DNA of 64,000 nucleotides from Emticicia sp. C21 (GTDB lineage Bacteria > Bacteroidota > Bacteroidia > Cytophagales > Spirosomataceae): NCBI RefSeq assembly GCF_003418935.1, contig NZ_QVMT01000001.1, forward strand, positions 536,063 through 600,062, read 5' to 3'. Shown piece after piece: positions 1 through 8,281 of the stretch (the first letter of the stretch is position 1; each line of letters begins with the position of its first letter). Below the pieces are notes generated by a model. The model saw nothing but the letters and a program-made list of their open reading frames with translations, was not told where the DNA came from and did not search any database. The position numbers and the translations under genes were made by a program.

Positions 1-2
1 GT

Positions 3-137
3 TTTAACTATGTCAAAAACGACCATTTCCGTATCGTATTCCTGCCATCAGCTGAAGAACTGGAAACAGCCTCAAATCGTATCCGTTTCTTTTTAGACGG
101 CCATCGGATCAGAGTAGATGAAATGGAAATGGCGTAG
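3..137 (+). CDS. C-terminal end of an aminotransferase (partial, cut by left edge)
   Basis: The frame beginning at base 3 is open for 44 codons and stops with TAG at 135-137. The visible residues include FRIVFLPSAEELETASNRI followed by a short charged tail. This resembles the C-terminal small domain of fold-type I PLP-dependent aminotransferases, where an FRI-V-FLP strand precedes an E-x-L-xx-A helix. The catalytic lysine and most of the protein lie outside the window, so the substrate cannot be told. No start codon is available. It reads toward the CtlX-like gene at 332 but is separated from it by about 190 bp of repeat-rich DNA. Confidence 0.55.
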   Translation, partial: FNYVKNDHFRIVFLPSAEELETASNRIRFFLDGHRIRVDEMEMA

Positions 138-140
138 GGA

Positions 141-178
141 TCATTGAGTGATTGTGTGATTTAGTGAATGAGTGATTA
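141..178. repeat. TGAGTGATT-type short repeat, copy 1
   Basis: A run built from degenerate 8-mers of the type GAGTGATT, GTGTGATT and TAGTGAAT starts 3 bp after the aminotransferase stop codon. It is the inverse of the block at 254-289, so the two could pair as an imperfect stem around a loop of about 75 nt. A third copy lies at 15615-15648, again at a gene end. Confidence 0.7.
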
Positions 179-253
179 TTATTATTTTTTAATTAACTGT
201 TGCGTAAACATCTTCTGTTTCTATGTGCTTGATTAGCTAAGATATTCTATTTT

Positions 254-318
254 ATTCACTCAATCACTCATTCACTAAATCACTCAATTATATAAAGAGG
301 CCGCTCATTCACTCAATA
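254..318. repeat. TCACTCAAT-type short repeat, copy 2 (inverse of copy 1)
   Basis: Units of TTCACTCA / ATCACTCA / TTCACTAA run from 254 to 289, with a further TCATTCACTCAAT at 305-317 just before the ctlX-like gene. The block reads as the reverse complement of 141-178. The leader of the downstream gene therefore consists largely of repeat DNA, and I see no clear promoter in it. Confidence 0.7.
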
Positions 319-331
319 AAATTTACACTTC

Positions 332-1264
332 ATGCAAGACCAAGCTACTTCAAATATCTTAATGATTCGTCCGGTGAACTTTGCTTTTAATCTGCAAACT
401 GCTGAAAGCAATGCGTTTCAGGACACTGATTCTCAAGCATTAGCTATTGAGCTTACGCAAGAAAATGCCTTAAGAGAGTTTGATATCATGGTGAGTCAAC
501 TACGTGCCATTGGTGTGAATGTAATGGTGTATGAAGATACCCCAAAGCCTTATACGCCCGATAGCATCTTTCCGAACAACTGGGTGTCTTTCCATCATAG
601 TGGTAAAGTTTGCTTGTATCCTATGCAAGCTGAAAACCGCCGTTTAGAACGAAGACCTGATATTATTGAAGGTTTAAGAAAGAATTTTCATGTAGAGACT
701 GTGATTGATTTGACTGCTTTTGAGGATGAAAACAAATTCCTGGAAGGAACCGGAAGTCTTGTACTGGATAGAATGCATCGCATTGCCTATGCCTGCATTT
801 CACCACGTACCAACGAAGAAGTTTTGGAGGCTTGGGAGAAACAGATGAATGGCTACAAAATAGTAAAATTCGGAGCGGTTGATACCCATGATAAAGAGAT
901 TTATCATACCAATGTGATGATGTGTATTGGAGATACTTTTGCAGTGGTTTGTCTTCAATCAATCAAAGACCTTGATGAGAGATTAGCTGTAAAAGAAAGT
1001 CTGGAAAGTACAGGTAAGAATGTGATTGAAATAAGTCTGGAACAAATGAATGCCTTTGCTGGCAATATGTTATTAATTACTAATCAGAAAGGGCATCTTA
1101 TTTTAGTCATGTCATCGCGAGCTTATGAGTCTTTAACTCAAGCACAGAGGAACCAATTAGGTGAATATGCTGATATCATGCACTTTGATTTGAATATCAT
1201 TGAAACCTGTGGTGGCGGCTCTGCCAGATGTATGATGGCAGAAGTGCATTTGCCAGAGAAGTAA
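332..1264 (+). CDS. ctlX: CtlX/DDAH-like guanidino-modifying hydrolase (citrulline or arginine-deiminase-related)
   Basis: A 310-residue cytoplasmic protein of the arginine-deiminase-related family (pentein fold). The substrate-binding segment SIFPNNWVSFH lies near residues 78-88. The C-terminal segment ETCGGGSARCMMAEVHLP carries the cysteine that acts as nucleophile in penteins, and VDTHDKEIYHTNVMM (about residues 183-197) carries the family histidine. Known relatives hydrolyse citrulline (CtlX), methylarginines (DDAH) or arginine. Length and motifs fit the CtlX/DDAH branch, but the substrate cannot be decided from sequence. The ATG at 332 is the first in frame and is followed directly by conserved sequence. 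It converges on deoC with a gap of only 9 bp and no obvious terminator. Confidence 0.8.
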   Translation: MQDQATSNILMIRPVNFAFNLQTAESNAFQDTDSQALAIELTQENALREFDIMVSQLRAIGVNVMVYEDTPKPYTPDSIFPNNWVSFHHSGKVCLYPMQAENRRLERRPDIIEGLRKNFHVETVIDLTAFEDENKFLEGTGSLVLDRMHRIAYACISPRTNEEVLEAWEKQMNGYKIVKFGAVDTHDKEIYHTNVMMCIGDTFAVVCLQSIKDLDERLAVKESLESTGKNVIEISLEQMNAFAGNMLLITNQKGHLILVMSSRAYESLTQAQRNQLGEYADIMHFDLNIIETCGGGSARCMMAEVHLPEK

Positions 1265-1273
1265 AAACTCCTC

Positions 1274-1945
1274 TCAGTACTGTGCCACTCCCTCACCACC
1301 TTTCAAAATAGCAACGCCGGATGAGGTGCCAAGGCGCTCTGCTCCAGCTTCTATAAAAGCGATAGCTTGCTCATAAGTTTGTATACCACCTGACGCCTTT
1401 ATTCTAACCGTAGAAGGCAAATTATGCCTCATCAACTTTACCTGTTCTAAATTAGCTCCTTTAGGGGCAAAACCTGTGGAAGTCTTTACAAAATCTGCAC
1501 CTGCTTCTTCACAAATCTCGCAGGCAATGCTTAAATCAAAATTATCCAGATAAGCAGTTTCAACGATTACCTTTAATAAGGCTTCTTTGCTATGTACTAA
1601 TTCTGCCATTTCTCTTATCTCCTGTTTTACAGTCAGATAAGCCATTGATTTAAATGCATTAATATTCATCACCACATCAAGCTCATCTGCCCCATCTTTT
1701 AGTGCTCTTTCGGCTTCCGCCAGCTTTGTGCTAGTAGTCTGATAACCTAGAGGAAAACCAATCACCGTACAAACCTTTGCCTGACTATAAACCAGTATAT
1801 CTTTCACAAAATTGACATAATGTGGTGGCACACAAGCAGAATAAAAATTATGCGTATAGATTTCTTCACACAATTTTCGGAAATCCATTTCTGTAGCTGT
1901 TGGTTTCAGTAAAGTATGGTCTATGTATTGGGCGAGGTTTTGCAT
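1274..1945 (-). CDS. deoC: Deoxyribose-phosphate aldolase
   Basis: A 223-residue class I aldolase that cleaves 2-deoxyribose-5-phosphate to glyceraldehyde-3-phosphate and acetaldehyde in nucleoside catabolism. The full family length is present. Asp90 (DELDVVMN), the Schiff-base Lys154 (FVKTSTGF) and the second active-site Lys183 (RIKASGGI) are all visible, and GTSSGVAIL near residue 206 forms the phosphate-binding loop. The protein starts MQNLAQYIDHTLLKP, typical of the N-terminus, so the ATG at 1945 is well supported. A GTAGAGACG-type repeat pair lies just upstream. No nucleoside genes are adjacent, so it appears to be a stand-alone gene. Confidence 0.95.
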   Translation of the reverse strand: MQNLAQYIDHTLLKPTATEMDFRKLCEEIYTHNFYSACVPPHYVNFVKDILVYSQAKVCTVIGFPLGYQTTSTKLAEAERALKDGADELDVVMNINAFKSMAYLTVKQEIREMAELVHSKEALLKVIVETAYLDNFDLSIACEICEEAGADFVKTSTGFAPKGANLEQVKLMRHNLPSTVRIKASGGIQTYEQAIAFIEAGAERLGTSSGVAILKGGEGVAQY

Positions 1946-1960
1946 TGTTTTTGAGTTTTC

Positions 1961-2071
1961 GTAGAGACGACATGCTGGCGTCTCCTGTCGTCGGATCTGG
2001 TTTTTTAACTATCTTTTAAAATATACTTTCTTGATTAGATAGGCATAAGACGACATTCAAAGCGTTTCTAC
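1961..2071. repeat. GTAGAGACG-type inverted repeat pair (REPIN/MITE-like)
   Basis: The segment starts GTAGAGACGACA and contains the nested inverted repeats GAGACG/CGTCTC and GACGACA/TGTCGTC at 1961-1992. After about 55 bp a decayed inverse copy, GACGACATTC then AAAGCGTTTCTAC, lies at 2049-2071. The same core occurs at 11874-12002. It fills the gap between deoC and the histone-deacetylase-like gene and contains no ORF. Confidence 0.65.
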
Positions 2072-2075
2072 AAAA

Positions 2076-2978
2076 TTAAAAAAACATCCTATCAGCCAAC
2101 CGAAAAGTATTACAATGGGCTTCTACAATATCTGCAATACGCGGAGAGTACCCACCACCCATTGAAACTACGATTGGTATTTTGTTTTTAATAACTTGCT
2201 CAAACACAAACTTATCCCGTTGCTTGCAGCCCTCCATAGACACTTTCAATTTACCCAATTTATCAGAAGCAAGAATATCTACACCCGAAATGTAGAAAAT
2301 AAATTGTGGTTTTTCTTCTTCAATTAGCTTAGGTAATGTACGATAAAGTATATTCAGATATTCATCATCCTCGCAATAGGTTGGCAATTCTATATCTAAA
2401 TCTGACTTTTCTTTTTTTAATGGATAGTTCTCTTTGCCGTGCATAGAAAAAGTGAAAACTCTCGAATCATTTTCAAAAATCAAGGCTGTTCCGTTACCCT
2501 GATGCACATCTAAATCAACTACCAGAATCTGTTCAACCAGTTTATTAGCAAGCAGGTAATGTGAGGCTACTGCCACATCATTCAACAAACAAAATCCTTC
2601 TCCCTTATCAGCATAGGCATGATGGGTACCACCAGCAATATTCATCGAAATTCCTGATTCGAATGCAAATTGACAACAATCTATCGTACCTTGGGTAATG
2701 ACTAGTTCACGATTTACGAGCATATCAGAAACAGGGAGGCCAATGCGGCGCTCCATCCTGGCATCAATCTGTAGGTTTAATAAATCTTCAAAATATTGTT
2801 TATCGTGTACACCCAGCACCCATTTCGATTCTACTGGCGCAGGTGCAAAAAAGTTATCTTTTGTACAAGTTCCTTCGTACAGTAATTGTTCATGAATTAA
2901 CTCATATTTGAGCATCGGGAATCGATGACCCTCAGGTAGTGGGTGGGTATAGATAGAATCGTAAGCTATTTTCAGCAT
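2076..2978 (-). CDS. Histone deacetylase / acetoin utilization (AcuC-like) family deacetylase
   Basis: A 300-residue zinc-dependent deacetylase of the HDAC/AcuC/acetylpolyamine-amidohydrolase superfamily. The catalytic histidine pair is GGTHHAY (His119-His120). Zinc ligands are the D-x-H of DLDVHQGNGT (Asp157, His159) and Asp234 in YISGVDIL; the glycine-rich SMGGGYS occurs near the C-terminus. Bacterial members remove acetyl groups from acetyl-CoA synthetase, polyamines or other amines, and the substrate here is unknown. The start codon lies 5 bp downstream of the DoxX stop codon, so the DUF4834-like, DoxX and deacetylase genes form one transcription unit. The usual family length is about 300-380, so this is a compact member. 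Confidence 0.9.
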   Translation of the reverse strand: MLKIAYDSIYTHPLPEGHRFPMLKYELIHEQLLYEGTCTKDNFFAPAPVESKWVLGVHDKQYFEDLLNLQIDARMERRIGLPVSDMLVNRELVITQGTIDCCQFAFESGISMNIAGGTHHAYADKGEGFCLLNDVAVASHYLLANKLVEQILVVDLDVHQGNGTALIFENDSRVFTFSMHGKENYPLKKEKSDLDIELPTYCEDDEYLNILYRTLPKLIEEEKPQFIFYISGVDILASDKLGKLKVSMEGCKQRDKFVFEQVIKNKIPIVVSMGGGYSPRIADIVEAHCNTFRLADRMFF

Positions 2979-2983
2979 AGAAA

Positions 2984-3394
2984 CTATTTATAAAAGCGGG
3001 CATCCAATGAATACTTCCCCGGACCGGTGAGGAATATAACAAGAAAACCAATAAAATATAGCAAGGCCTGTTCTTTATCGCCAAGGGGGTCTGCACCATG
3101 AACTATAAAAGCAATTACCAACATACAAATAATTAAAACCGCAGATGCCAATCGGGTAAATAAGCCCATAATTAACAATAAAGAACAGAAAAATTCTGCA
3201 AAAACAGTCAATCCATGCGAAACTACAGGTGAGACATTCAAAGGATCGGGAAAGTCATGGTCTCCGGCCAAAAAACTTTGGAGTTTATCGTAACCATGCG
3301 TAGCTAACAGGCCAGCAAAGCCTAACCTTAGAAGAAAAATCGCTAAACTTACCTGATTTGTTAAAGTTATGGGTTTAAGAAACTTTTTAAGCAT
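2984..3394 (-). CDS. DoxX family membrane protein
   Basis: A 136-residue integral membrane protein with four hydrophobic segments (about residues 15-35, 60-80, 82-102 and 109-125). The segment LGFAGLLATHGYDKLQSF in the first helix region is characteristic of DoxX/SURF4-like proteins, where a helix ends in H/G followed by a K-L motif. DoxX-like proteins are tied to quinone-linked oxidation or oxidative stress in other bacteria, but no specific reaction can be assigned. It starts 11 bp after the end of the DUF4834-type gene and ends 5 bp before the deacetylase, so co-transcription is likely. Confidence 0.8.
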   Translation of the reverse strand: MLKKFLKPITLTNQVSLAIFLLRLGFAGLLATHGYDKLQSFLAGDHDFPDPLNVSPVVSHGLTVFAEFFCSLLLIMGLFTRLASAVLIICMLVIAFIVHGADPLGDKEQALLYFIGFLVIFLTGPGKYSLDARFYK

Positions 3395-3405
3395 TATATA
3401 ATAGG

Positions 3406-3642
3406 TTATTTTACTTCTTCAAAATCAACGTACTGCCCACCTTCGTATCCACCTTTTTTGCTGGTTGATTCAGTCGACTTTACTTTGATGTCTCCCTCTT
3501 TTCCTCGTTGCTTCTCCACTATGTCGTTATAACGCTTTTGTTCTTTTGCAATTTGTTTGCCTACTAATAAATTGAACAGGAAGTTTCTGAATACCGGAAC
3601 AAAGATAATCAGTAGGGTGAATATGAGAATGTATTTAAACAT
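3406..3642 (-). CDS. DUF4834-like small membrane protein
   Basis: A 78-residue protein with one N-terminal membrane helix (about residues 3-24, ILIFTLLIIFVPVFRNFLF) and a charged cytoplasmic tail. The tail ends GGYEGGQYVDFEEVK, the Y-V-D-[FY]-E-E-[IV]-K ending seen in the Bacteroidota DUF4834 family (recalled resemblance, not searched). Function is unknown. It is the first gene of the three-gene unit with DoxX and the deacetylase. The family is widespread in the phylum, which supports the taxonomic placement of the window. Confidence 0.7.
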   Translation of the reverse strand: MFKYILIFTLLIIFVPVFRNFLFNLLVGKQIAKEQKRYNDIVEKQRGKEGDIKVKSTESTSKKGGYEGGQYVDFEEVK

Positions 3643-3758
3643 GACCTTTATTCCCGGATGGGAAATTTAATAATACAACTAAATAATTGTACAAATGTAA
3701 TTTGTTTTCACAGATGTAATACAATCAAAACTAAAAATTAATTCCCTGCAGACGGTGC

Positions 3759-5036
3759 CTAAGAAACCCCAATCAGTTTTAGTAAAGTATCTAACGTAGT
3801 TGGGCCACTTGGTCGAACGGCATCAGGCTGAACAATTGTACCATTTTTATCTATTATCATATAACGAGGAATACCGTTAATTTGGTATTTCTTCACTACT
3901 TCCGATGCCCAGCCGCCCTCTGAATATCCGTGCTCGCCATTATCCAGTTGTAATCTTTCAACTGCATTTTTCCAGCTAACAGGGTCTTCATCAATAGAAA
4001 TATATAAGAATACTATATTCTTTTTCTGCTTTTCAGTAAGCGCAGCATGAATTTTCTTGGAAAATGGGAACTCCTGACGACAAGGGCCACACCAGCTAGC
4101 CCAGAAATCTACGTAAATTACTTTGCCTTTATACTTAGCAAAATTGAACTGCTTGCCATTCAGATCAGTTAATATAGGATAGTCGCTTGTATTTAATAAC
4201 TCTTTCTGCGATTGTGTTTTCTCTTCTTTCTTCTTCGCAATCTCTTCTTTCTTGTTTAACGTCTCTTGGCAATGGTTAATCAGCAATTTGCGATAGCTCT
4301 CTGATGATACTTGACTAATCCAATATTTAGCACCCGAAGCAGTGATACGTCCACAGTTATCATAGATCACTTTAGACAAGGTAAAATCCAGAACTTTGCC
4401 TTTCAGGTATTTCAAGGCATAATTGTTTTTATCTGAAATAGCTTTTACCTGATCGGAATATTTAACAAACTTTTGTTCCTGAGAATTAAAATAAGTAATA
4501 AAAAAAGGCAGAAAATTACGATAGCTCTCCGAAATCAGCAGGCTTTCATCCTGAACTTTTTGCGGGTCAAGACTTTCAATCATCACCGATGGTAGTGATA
4601 CCACACGGGTAAGTTTGGTGTCCAGATTGCTGCGCGTGATAGAATAGGCCAATAATAAATGCCAGTAGTTCCAGCGGATATTGCTCTCAACTAATTTCTG
4701 AAAATCGGTAGAAAGTTTGTCTTTTGCAGGATAGTTTTTCAGAAAATCCAATTGATTTTTGCGTTCATCGTATAAACCCATTTCCCAATCATCGACATTG
4801 GCCGATAATAACTGTTTGTAGCGAATCTCTTTCTCAAACGATTCAGGAAATTTCTTTCTAAACTCAGCCATAAAAGTCTGGCTTTCAGGTGCTTGCATCA
4901 AGCCTTTCAACTGATTAATCAATTCGGTTTCGCCTGATTCCAAAAATATATCCACACTATCGCTTTTTGAGAAGCTGATAGTTTGTGCAGAAGACAGAAT
5001 GGGGATAAGTACAAATAAAAGTAATTTCTTTAGCAT
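3759..5036 (-). CDS. Exported TlpA-like thiol-disulfide oxidoreductase with long N-terminal domain
   Basis: A 425-residue protein with a cleavable signal peptide (MLKKLLLFVLIPILSSAQ). An all-helical N-terminal region of about 260 residues is followed by a Lys/Glu-rich linker (EEIAKKKEEKTQSQKE) and a C-terminal thioredoxin fold of the TlpA/AhpC-Redoxin type. The redox motif is FWASWCGPCR, the following strand is FLYISIDEDP, and the cis-proline region is INGIPRYMIID. It should act as a periplasmic or outer-membrane-facing thiol reductase. Bacteroidota carry many such fusions, and the partner of the N-terminal domain is unknown. It is a single gene, followed downstream by the DUF4834 unit with its own gap of about 116 bp. 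Confidence 0.85.
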   Translation of the reverse strand: MLKKLLLFVLIPILSSAQTISFSKSDSVDIFLESGETELINQLKGLMQAPESQTFMAEFRKKFPESFEKEIRYKQLLSANVDDWEMGLYDERKNQLDFLKNYPAKDKLSTDFQKLVESNIRWNYWHLLLAYSITRSNLDTKLTRVVSLPSVMIESLDPQKVQDESLLISESYRNFLPFFITYFNSQEQKFVKYSDQVKAISDKNNYALKYLKGKVLDFTLSKVIYDNCGRITASGAKYWISQVSSESYRKLLINHCQETLNKKEEIAKKKEEKTQSQKELLNTSDYPILTDLNGKQFNFAKYKGKVIYVDFWASWCGPCRQEFPFSKKIHAALTEKQKKNIVFLYISIDEDPVSWKNAVERLQLDNGEHGYSEGGWASEVVKKYQINGIPRYMIIDKNGTIVQPDAVRPSGPTTLDTLLKLIGVS

Positions 5037-5080
5037 AGCTCCAGCATGTTAGATTGTGAAGTCCTTATCACTCAAAATTC

Positions 5081-5246
5081 AATGAAGTTGTTTAGGATTT
5101 TCGTTACTTTTTAAAAATAGAGGTGTTTTGAGCGAGCCAAATCAAATAATAAAAGGATAGCATCGCTATCGTTGAAATTATTTGATGCAGGCGTAGCCAA
5201 AACAACACATTTTTAAATGAAAGGAACAATCCTAAACAACTTCAAT
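5081..5246. repeat. 166-bp imperfect palindrome
   Basis: The left arm starts AATGAAGTTGTTTAGGATT at 5081 and the right arm ends AATCCTAAACAACTTCAAT at 5246, so the outer 18 bases match in inverse. Inner matching blocks include TTTAAAAAT/ATTTTTAAA, GGTGTTTTG against CAAAACAACAC, and ATCAAATAAT/ATTATTTGAT. The dyad centre near 5163 is the perfect GATAGCATCGCTATC. It occupies nearly all of the space between the rubredoxin-fusion gene and the TlpA-like gene. Transcribed, it would fold into one long hairpin that could end the nitrate operon. It has no coding potential. Confidence 0.85.
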
Positions 5247-5301
5247 AACAAATTAACGAAAATCTATGCCAAAGATTGAGAAAAAATAAAAAAATGTCGT
5301 T

Positions 5302-6768
5302 CTATACCAGATTTACGTCTACCTCCAATACCTTAAAATCTTTCTTATCAGTTTCACAGGTCGGACAAGTATAAGAATCAGGCAGGTTTTCAAATGGCAC
5401 ACCAGCCGGAATATTATTCAATAAATCGCCGAAATCTTTGTCATAAATAGTGAAACAACATGGGCATTGATGCACTGTTTTAGTAGCAGGCGCTTGTAGC
5501 TCATTGGATTTATGGTCATCTTTCAGACCTGCTGCTTTCACCTGATTGTCTGCTATCAGTTTATTGTATTTTAATACGCATCTTCTCAATTGCTCATCTA
5601 CATTAAAACGCCACACTCCCTTGGTAAAATACTTCTTTGTACGTCCATTGGGGTTAAAATCTTCAGTATAAGATATATCATAGACCGAATATAAGGGAAT
5701 TAGATTGAAGAGTTTCACACTCCTTTTCATCAACATAATAGAAGCATATACCTCTGTGCGTGGGCGGGTTTTAATACCAAAACATAAGCCAAAAGTTCTT
5801 AAATCAATATCATCAAAACCGCGTACCAAAGCCGATTTTAATTGCAGAGCCTCATCAGAATCATCTTCAATCTGCCAATTCAGCTCATTAGCTGCATGGC
5901 GGACATTGATATTAAATTCTGACAATACATTACTCCATTTCCATCTGTCAACTTCTTGTATACCTTTAATAATTAAAGATTTGAACGGAGTGAGACATAT
6001 CTCCCCTATTTTGGTTTCCTGACATAACCTACAGATTTTTATCAGGAATTCCACTGAAAACGATTCGTTCCGGCGATAAATACCCAACCAGGTTTTTTTT
6101 CCATAGCGGTTAAATCCCTCATAATAAGGCAAAGTAAAACGAGCAGGCACTAATTCGGCTTCGATAGGTGCTGAAATGGCAATCGGGAGATTCTCCAGTA
6201 AAGTCTCTATTTCTTTGCCTTCCGTTTTTTCATTCGTAAGGAATTGCTCTTCTAAATATTGTGAAATTTTGGCAATTTCGTTTGAAAAAACCAATCTTTT
6301 GAAACTAACTAAAGAATTGCTTTTCGGGATTCTGACATATAGATACCAGAAATTAGGTGTAGGAGAAGCTATAAAGTTGAGATGACCTGAGAAAAAAGGG
6401 CTGAAGCTTTGGTCGGCATCAGAAATATTAATCTTCAGTTTTGACCGATGCTCAAAAGTATCCAGAATATCCTTATAGATACCCTCAGTCAGCCAATTAC
6501 CTTTCTGAAATACCTCTTCTGCTACATAAGAGCTCACAATATTAGGGTACTCATTATTATCTACCTGAAAATCAACTTCTAAGGCTTTCATAGCTTTGCC
6601 AAATTGTTTACCAAAACTATGGGGCACATAAAGCAACATCTGCTGACGCAGGCCAAAACGTACACTCTCCACCTGTGCCTGTGCAGCAGCGGTCAATATA
6701 TCTTTCATTTCGGCAGGCGATGCAATACCGCCCTTGAAATTAATTCGTATTAAATAATAATCACGCAT
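5302..6768 (-). CDS. Sulfite/nitrite-reductase-like (ferredoxin half-domain) protein fused to rubredoxin
   Basis: A 488-residue cytoplasmic protein. Residues 1-420 resemble the ferredoxin-like half domains of the nitrite/sulfite reductase family (for example GLRQQMLLYV near residue 39). They lack the C-x5-C plus C-x3-C signature that holds the siroheme-[4Fe-4S] centre, which NirB of this window does have. Residues 433-488 form a complete rubredoxin with C435-x2-C438 and C468-x2-C471 and an intervening Asp/aromatic loop. It is the last gene of the nitrate operon, 23 bp after the propeller gene. I infer an electron-transfer or assembly role for nitrate or nitrite reduction. The reaction is not known. 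Confidence 0.75.
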   Translation of the reverse strand: MRDYYLIRINFKGGIASPAEMKDILTAAAQAQVESVRFGLRQQMLLYVPHSFGKQFGKAMKALEVDFQVDNNEYPNIVSSYVAEEVFQKGNWLTEGIYKDILDTFEHRSKLKINISDADQSFSPFFSGHLNFIASPTPNFWYLYVRIPKSNSLVSFKRLVFSNEIAKISQYLEEQFLTNEKTEGKEIETLLENLPIAISAPIEAELVPARFTLPYYEGFNRYGKKTWLGIYRRNESFSVEFLIKICRLCQETKIGEICLTPFKSLIIKGIQEVDRWKWSNVLSEFNINVRHAANELNWQIEDDSDEALQLKSALVRGFDDIDLRTFGLCFGIKTRPRTEVYASIMLMKRSVKLFNLIPLYSVYDISYTEDFNPNGRTKKYFTKGVWRFNVDEQLRRCVLKYNKLIADNQVKAAGLKDDHKSNELQAPATKTVHQCPCCFTIYDKDFGDLLNNIPAGVPFENLPDSYTCPTCETDKKDFKVLEVDVNLV

Positions 6769-6791
6769 AAAATCCTATATTGAGAGGTAAA

Positions 6792-8192
6792 TTACTTCTT
6801 GATTTTTGACCCTTTCCCTGAAAACGTAACTTTCCAGATATTCCCCAGAAGGTCGGTAATATAAATGTCATTCTTCACTTTTTCTGCATCACTCAATCGC
6901 TGAAAACCTTTTACGAGTCTGATTACACTTACCTGATAGTTTTGTGGAGTATTATCATATTTTAGCTTTAACTGGCACAAATCACCTCCTGTATCCTCTT
7001 TGGGTAAATAACCGCCCTCCCCATCTGGTGCATAAGCCAGCATAAACCCCGAACCTCTGTATGCCTTCGATAAAGTACTATCTGCATCGAAAACCAATCC
7101 AACAGGAGCACGATGCCCTGTAAAAGTACTTATCTCATGTGCTTGATACATCTTGCCCGTAGCCGTATCTCTTAGCCAATTGGCATGAGGACCAATGTTT
7201 TTGATGGGTTCAGTAAAAGTTACATTATCTGGCCTTTTCGGGTAATCAGGATCATTGAAAAAGATATTTCTTTTTAAGGCCTCTACCGGAATCAGTTTAT
7301 CTTCATTGGCTTTATAAGGCGTGTATTGCATGGGTGTATCATTTCCCCCTATACGCCACGGAAACCCATAATGATGATTCTGCCTCAGCCAGTTCAATTC
7401 TTCGGGGTCGTCCCTATCTCCTGAGTTTTCAATGCCAAATAAACGTTTCTCCGAATTTAAAGCCATATCAAATTCATTTCTTACGCCTTTGGCAAAAACA
7501 AATCCGCTTGCATCCAGTTTGGCTTCATCGTTAGGCAGATAAATCTTATCTGCATTAATTGGTATTCTGAAAATCCGGGCTGTTAATGGCATTTCTCTTA
7601 ATCCCTTATATTCACCAGAATTTTTCACCTCACCATGATCTGTCCTTGAGCCACTTGCTACATACAATGAATCTTTATCGGCCGATAAACAAACGCCTGA
7701 AAAAGCATGGTCGAAAAGTGTTCCTGATGAAGGATAAACTTCTGTTGTCAGCATGGTTGTCCATTTACGACTCCCATCAGGTAAAATAGTACATTTTTCA
7801 ACTACTCCATAACCATTGGAATTTGTAATATTATTATGATTACCCACCAGAAAAAATGTATTTTCATAAAAAGCCATTCCCTGCAAGTAATTGATATGGT
7901 GCTCTTCCGGAGATAAAAAAGGTATCTCATCCTGTGCTACTCCTTTAACTATCCGAATCTTAAAGACCCATCCGTCTATATTACATGTGTAAAAAGTATT
8001 AGTGGCACCATCATGTACAATCCGAACCGGTAAATGCTTTAGTTTTTTGAAAAGGCGTATTTTAATGTCAGGCTTTAGCGAAACAGGTCTGGACAAATTA
8101 ACAGTCTGCTTTCTGGTTTTTATATTTTTTTTCTCCTGAGCCAACAAAAACATTGGCATCACCAGAGTCATCAAAAACAAAAGCTTTTTCAT
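6792..8192 (-). CDS. Secreted PQQ-dependent sugar dehydrogenase-like beta-propeller
   Basis: A 466-residue exported protein (signal peptide MKKLLFLMTLVMPMFLLAQ) with the repeated propeller strands of the soluble glucose/sorbosone dehydrogenase family. Family-like segments are ASGSRTDHGEV (near residue 180), FAKGVRNEFDMALN (near residue 235) and HHYGFPWRIGG (near residue 272). Known relatives oxidise sugars with PQQ in the periplasm, but many homologues lack proven activity. The gene sits between the nitrate reductase (89 bp) and the rubredoxin fusion (23 bp), all on the minus strand, an unexpected place for a sugar dehydrogenase. Its substrate, and whether it binds PQQ, cannot be read from the sequence. 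Confidence 0.75.
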   Translation of the reverse strand: MKKLLFLMTLVMPMFLLAQEKKNIKTRKQTVNLSRPVSLKPDIKIRLFKKLKHLPVRIVHDGATNTFYTCNIDGWVFKIRIVKGVAQDEIPFLSPEEHHINYLQGMAFYENTFFLVGNHNNITNSNGYGVVEKCTILPDGSRKWTTMLTTEVYPSSGTLFDHAFSGVCLSADKDSLYVASGSRTDHGEVKNSGEYKGLREMPLTARIFRIPINADKIYLPNDEAKLDASGFVFAKGVRNEFDMALNSEKRLFGIENSGDRDDPEELNWLRQNHHYGFPWRIGGNDTPMQYTPYKANEDKLIPVEALKRNIFFNDPDYPKRPDNVTFTEPIKNIGPHANWLRDTATGKMYQAHEISTFTGHRAPVGLVFDADSTLSKAYRGSGFMLAYAPDGEGGYLPKEDTGGDLCQLKLKYDNTPQNYQVSVIRLVKGFQRLSDAEKVKNDIYITDLLGNIWKVTFSGKGSKIKK

Positions 8193-8281
8193 TTAATTAA
8201 AGGTGGATGATTAGACAATCATAAATACCTTGTTTATCAGGCATTTGTTTAGAATCGCATTCACCTTTAAGCTTTTTTTAA

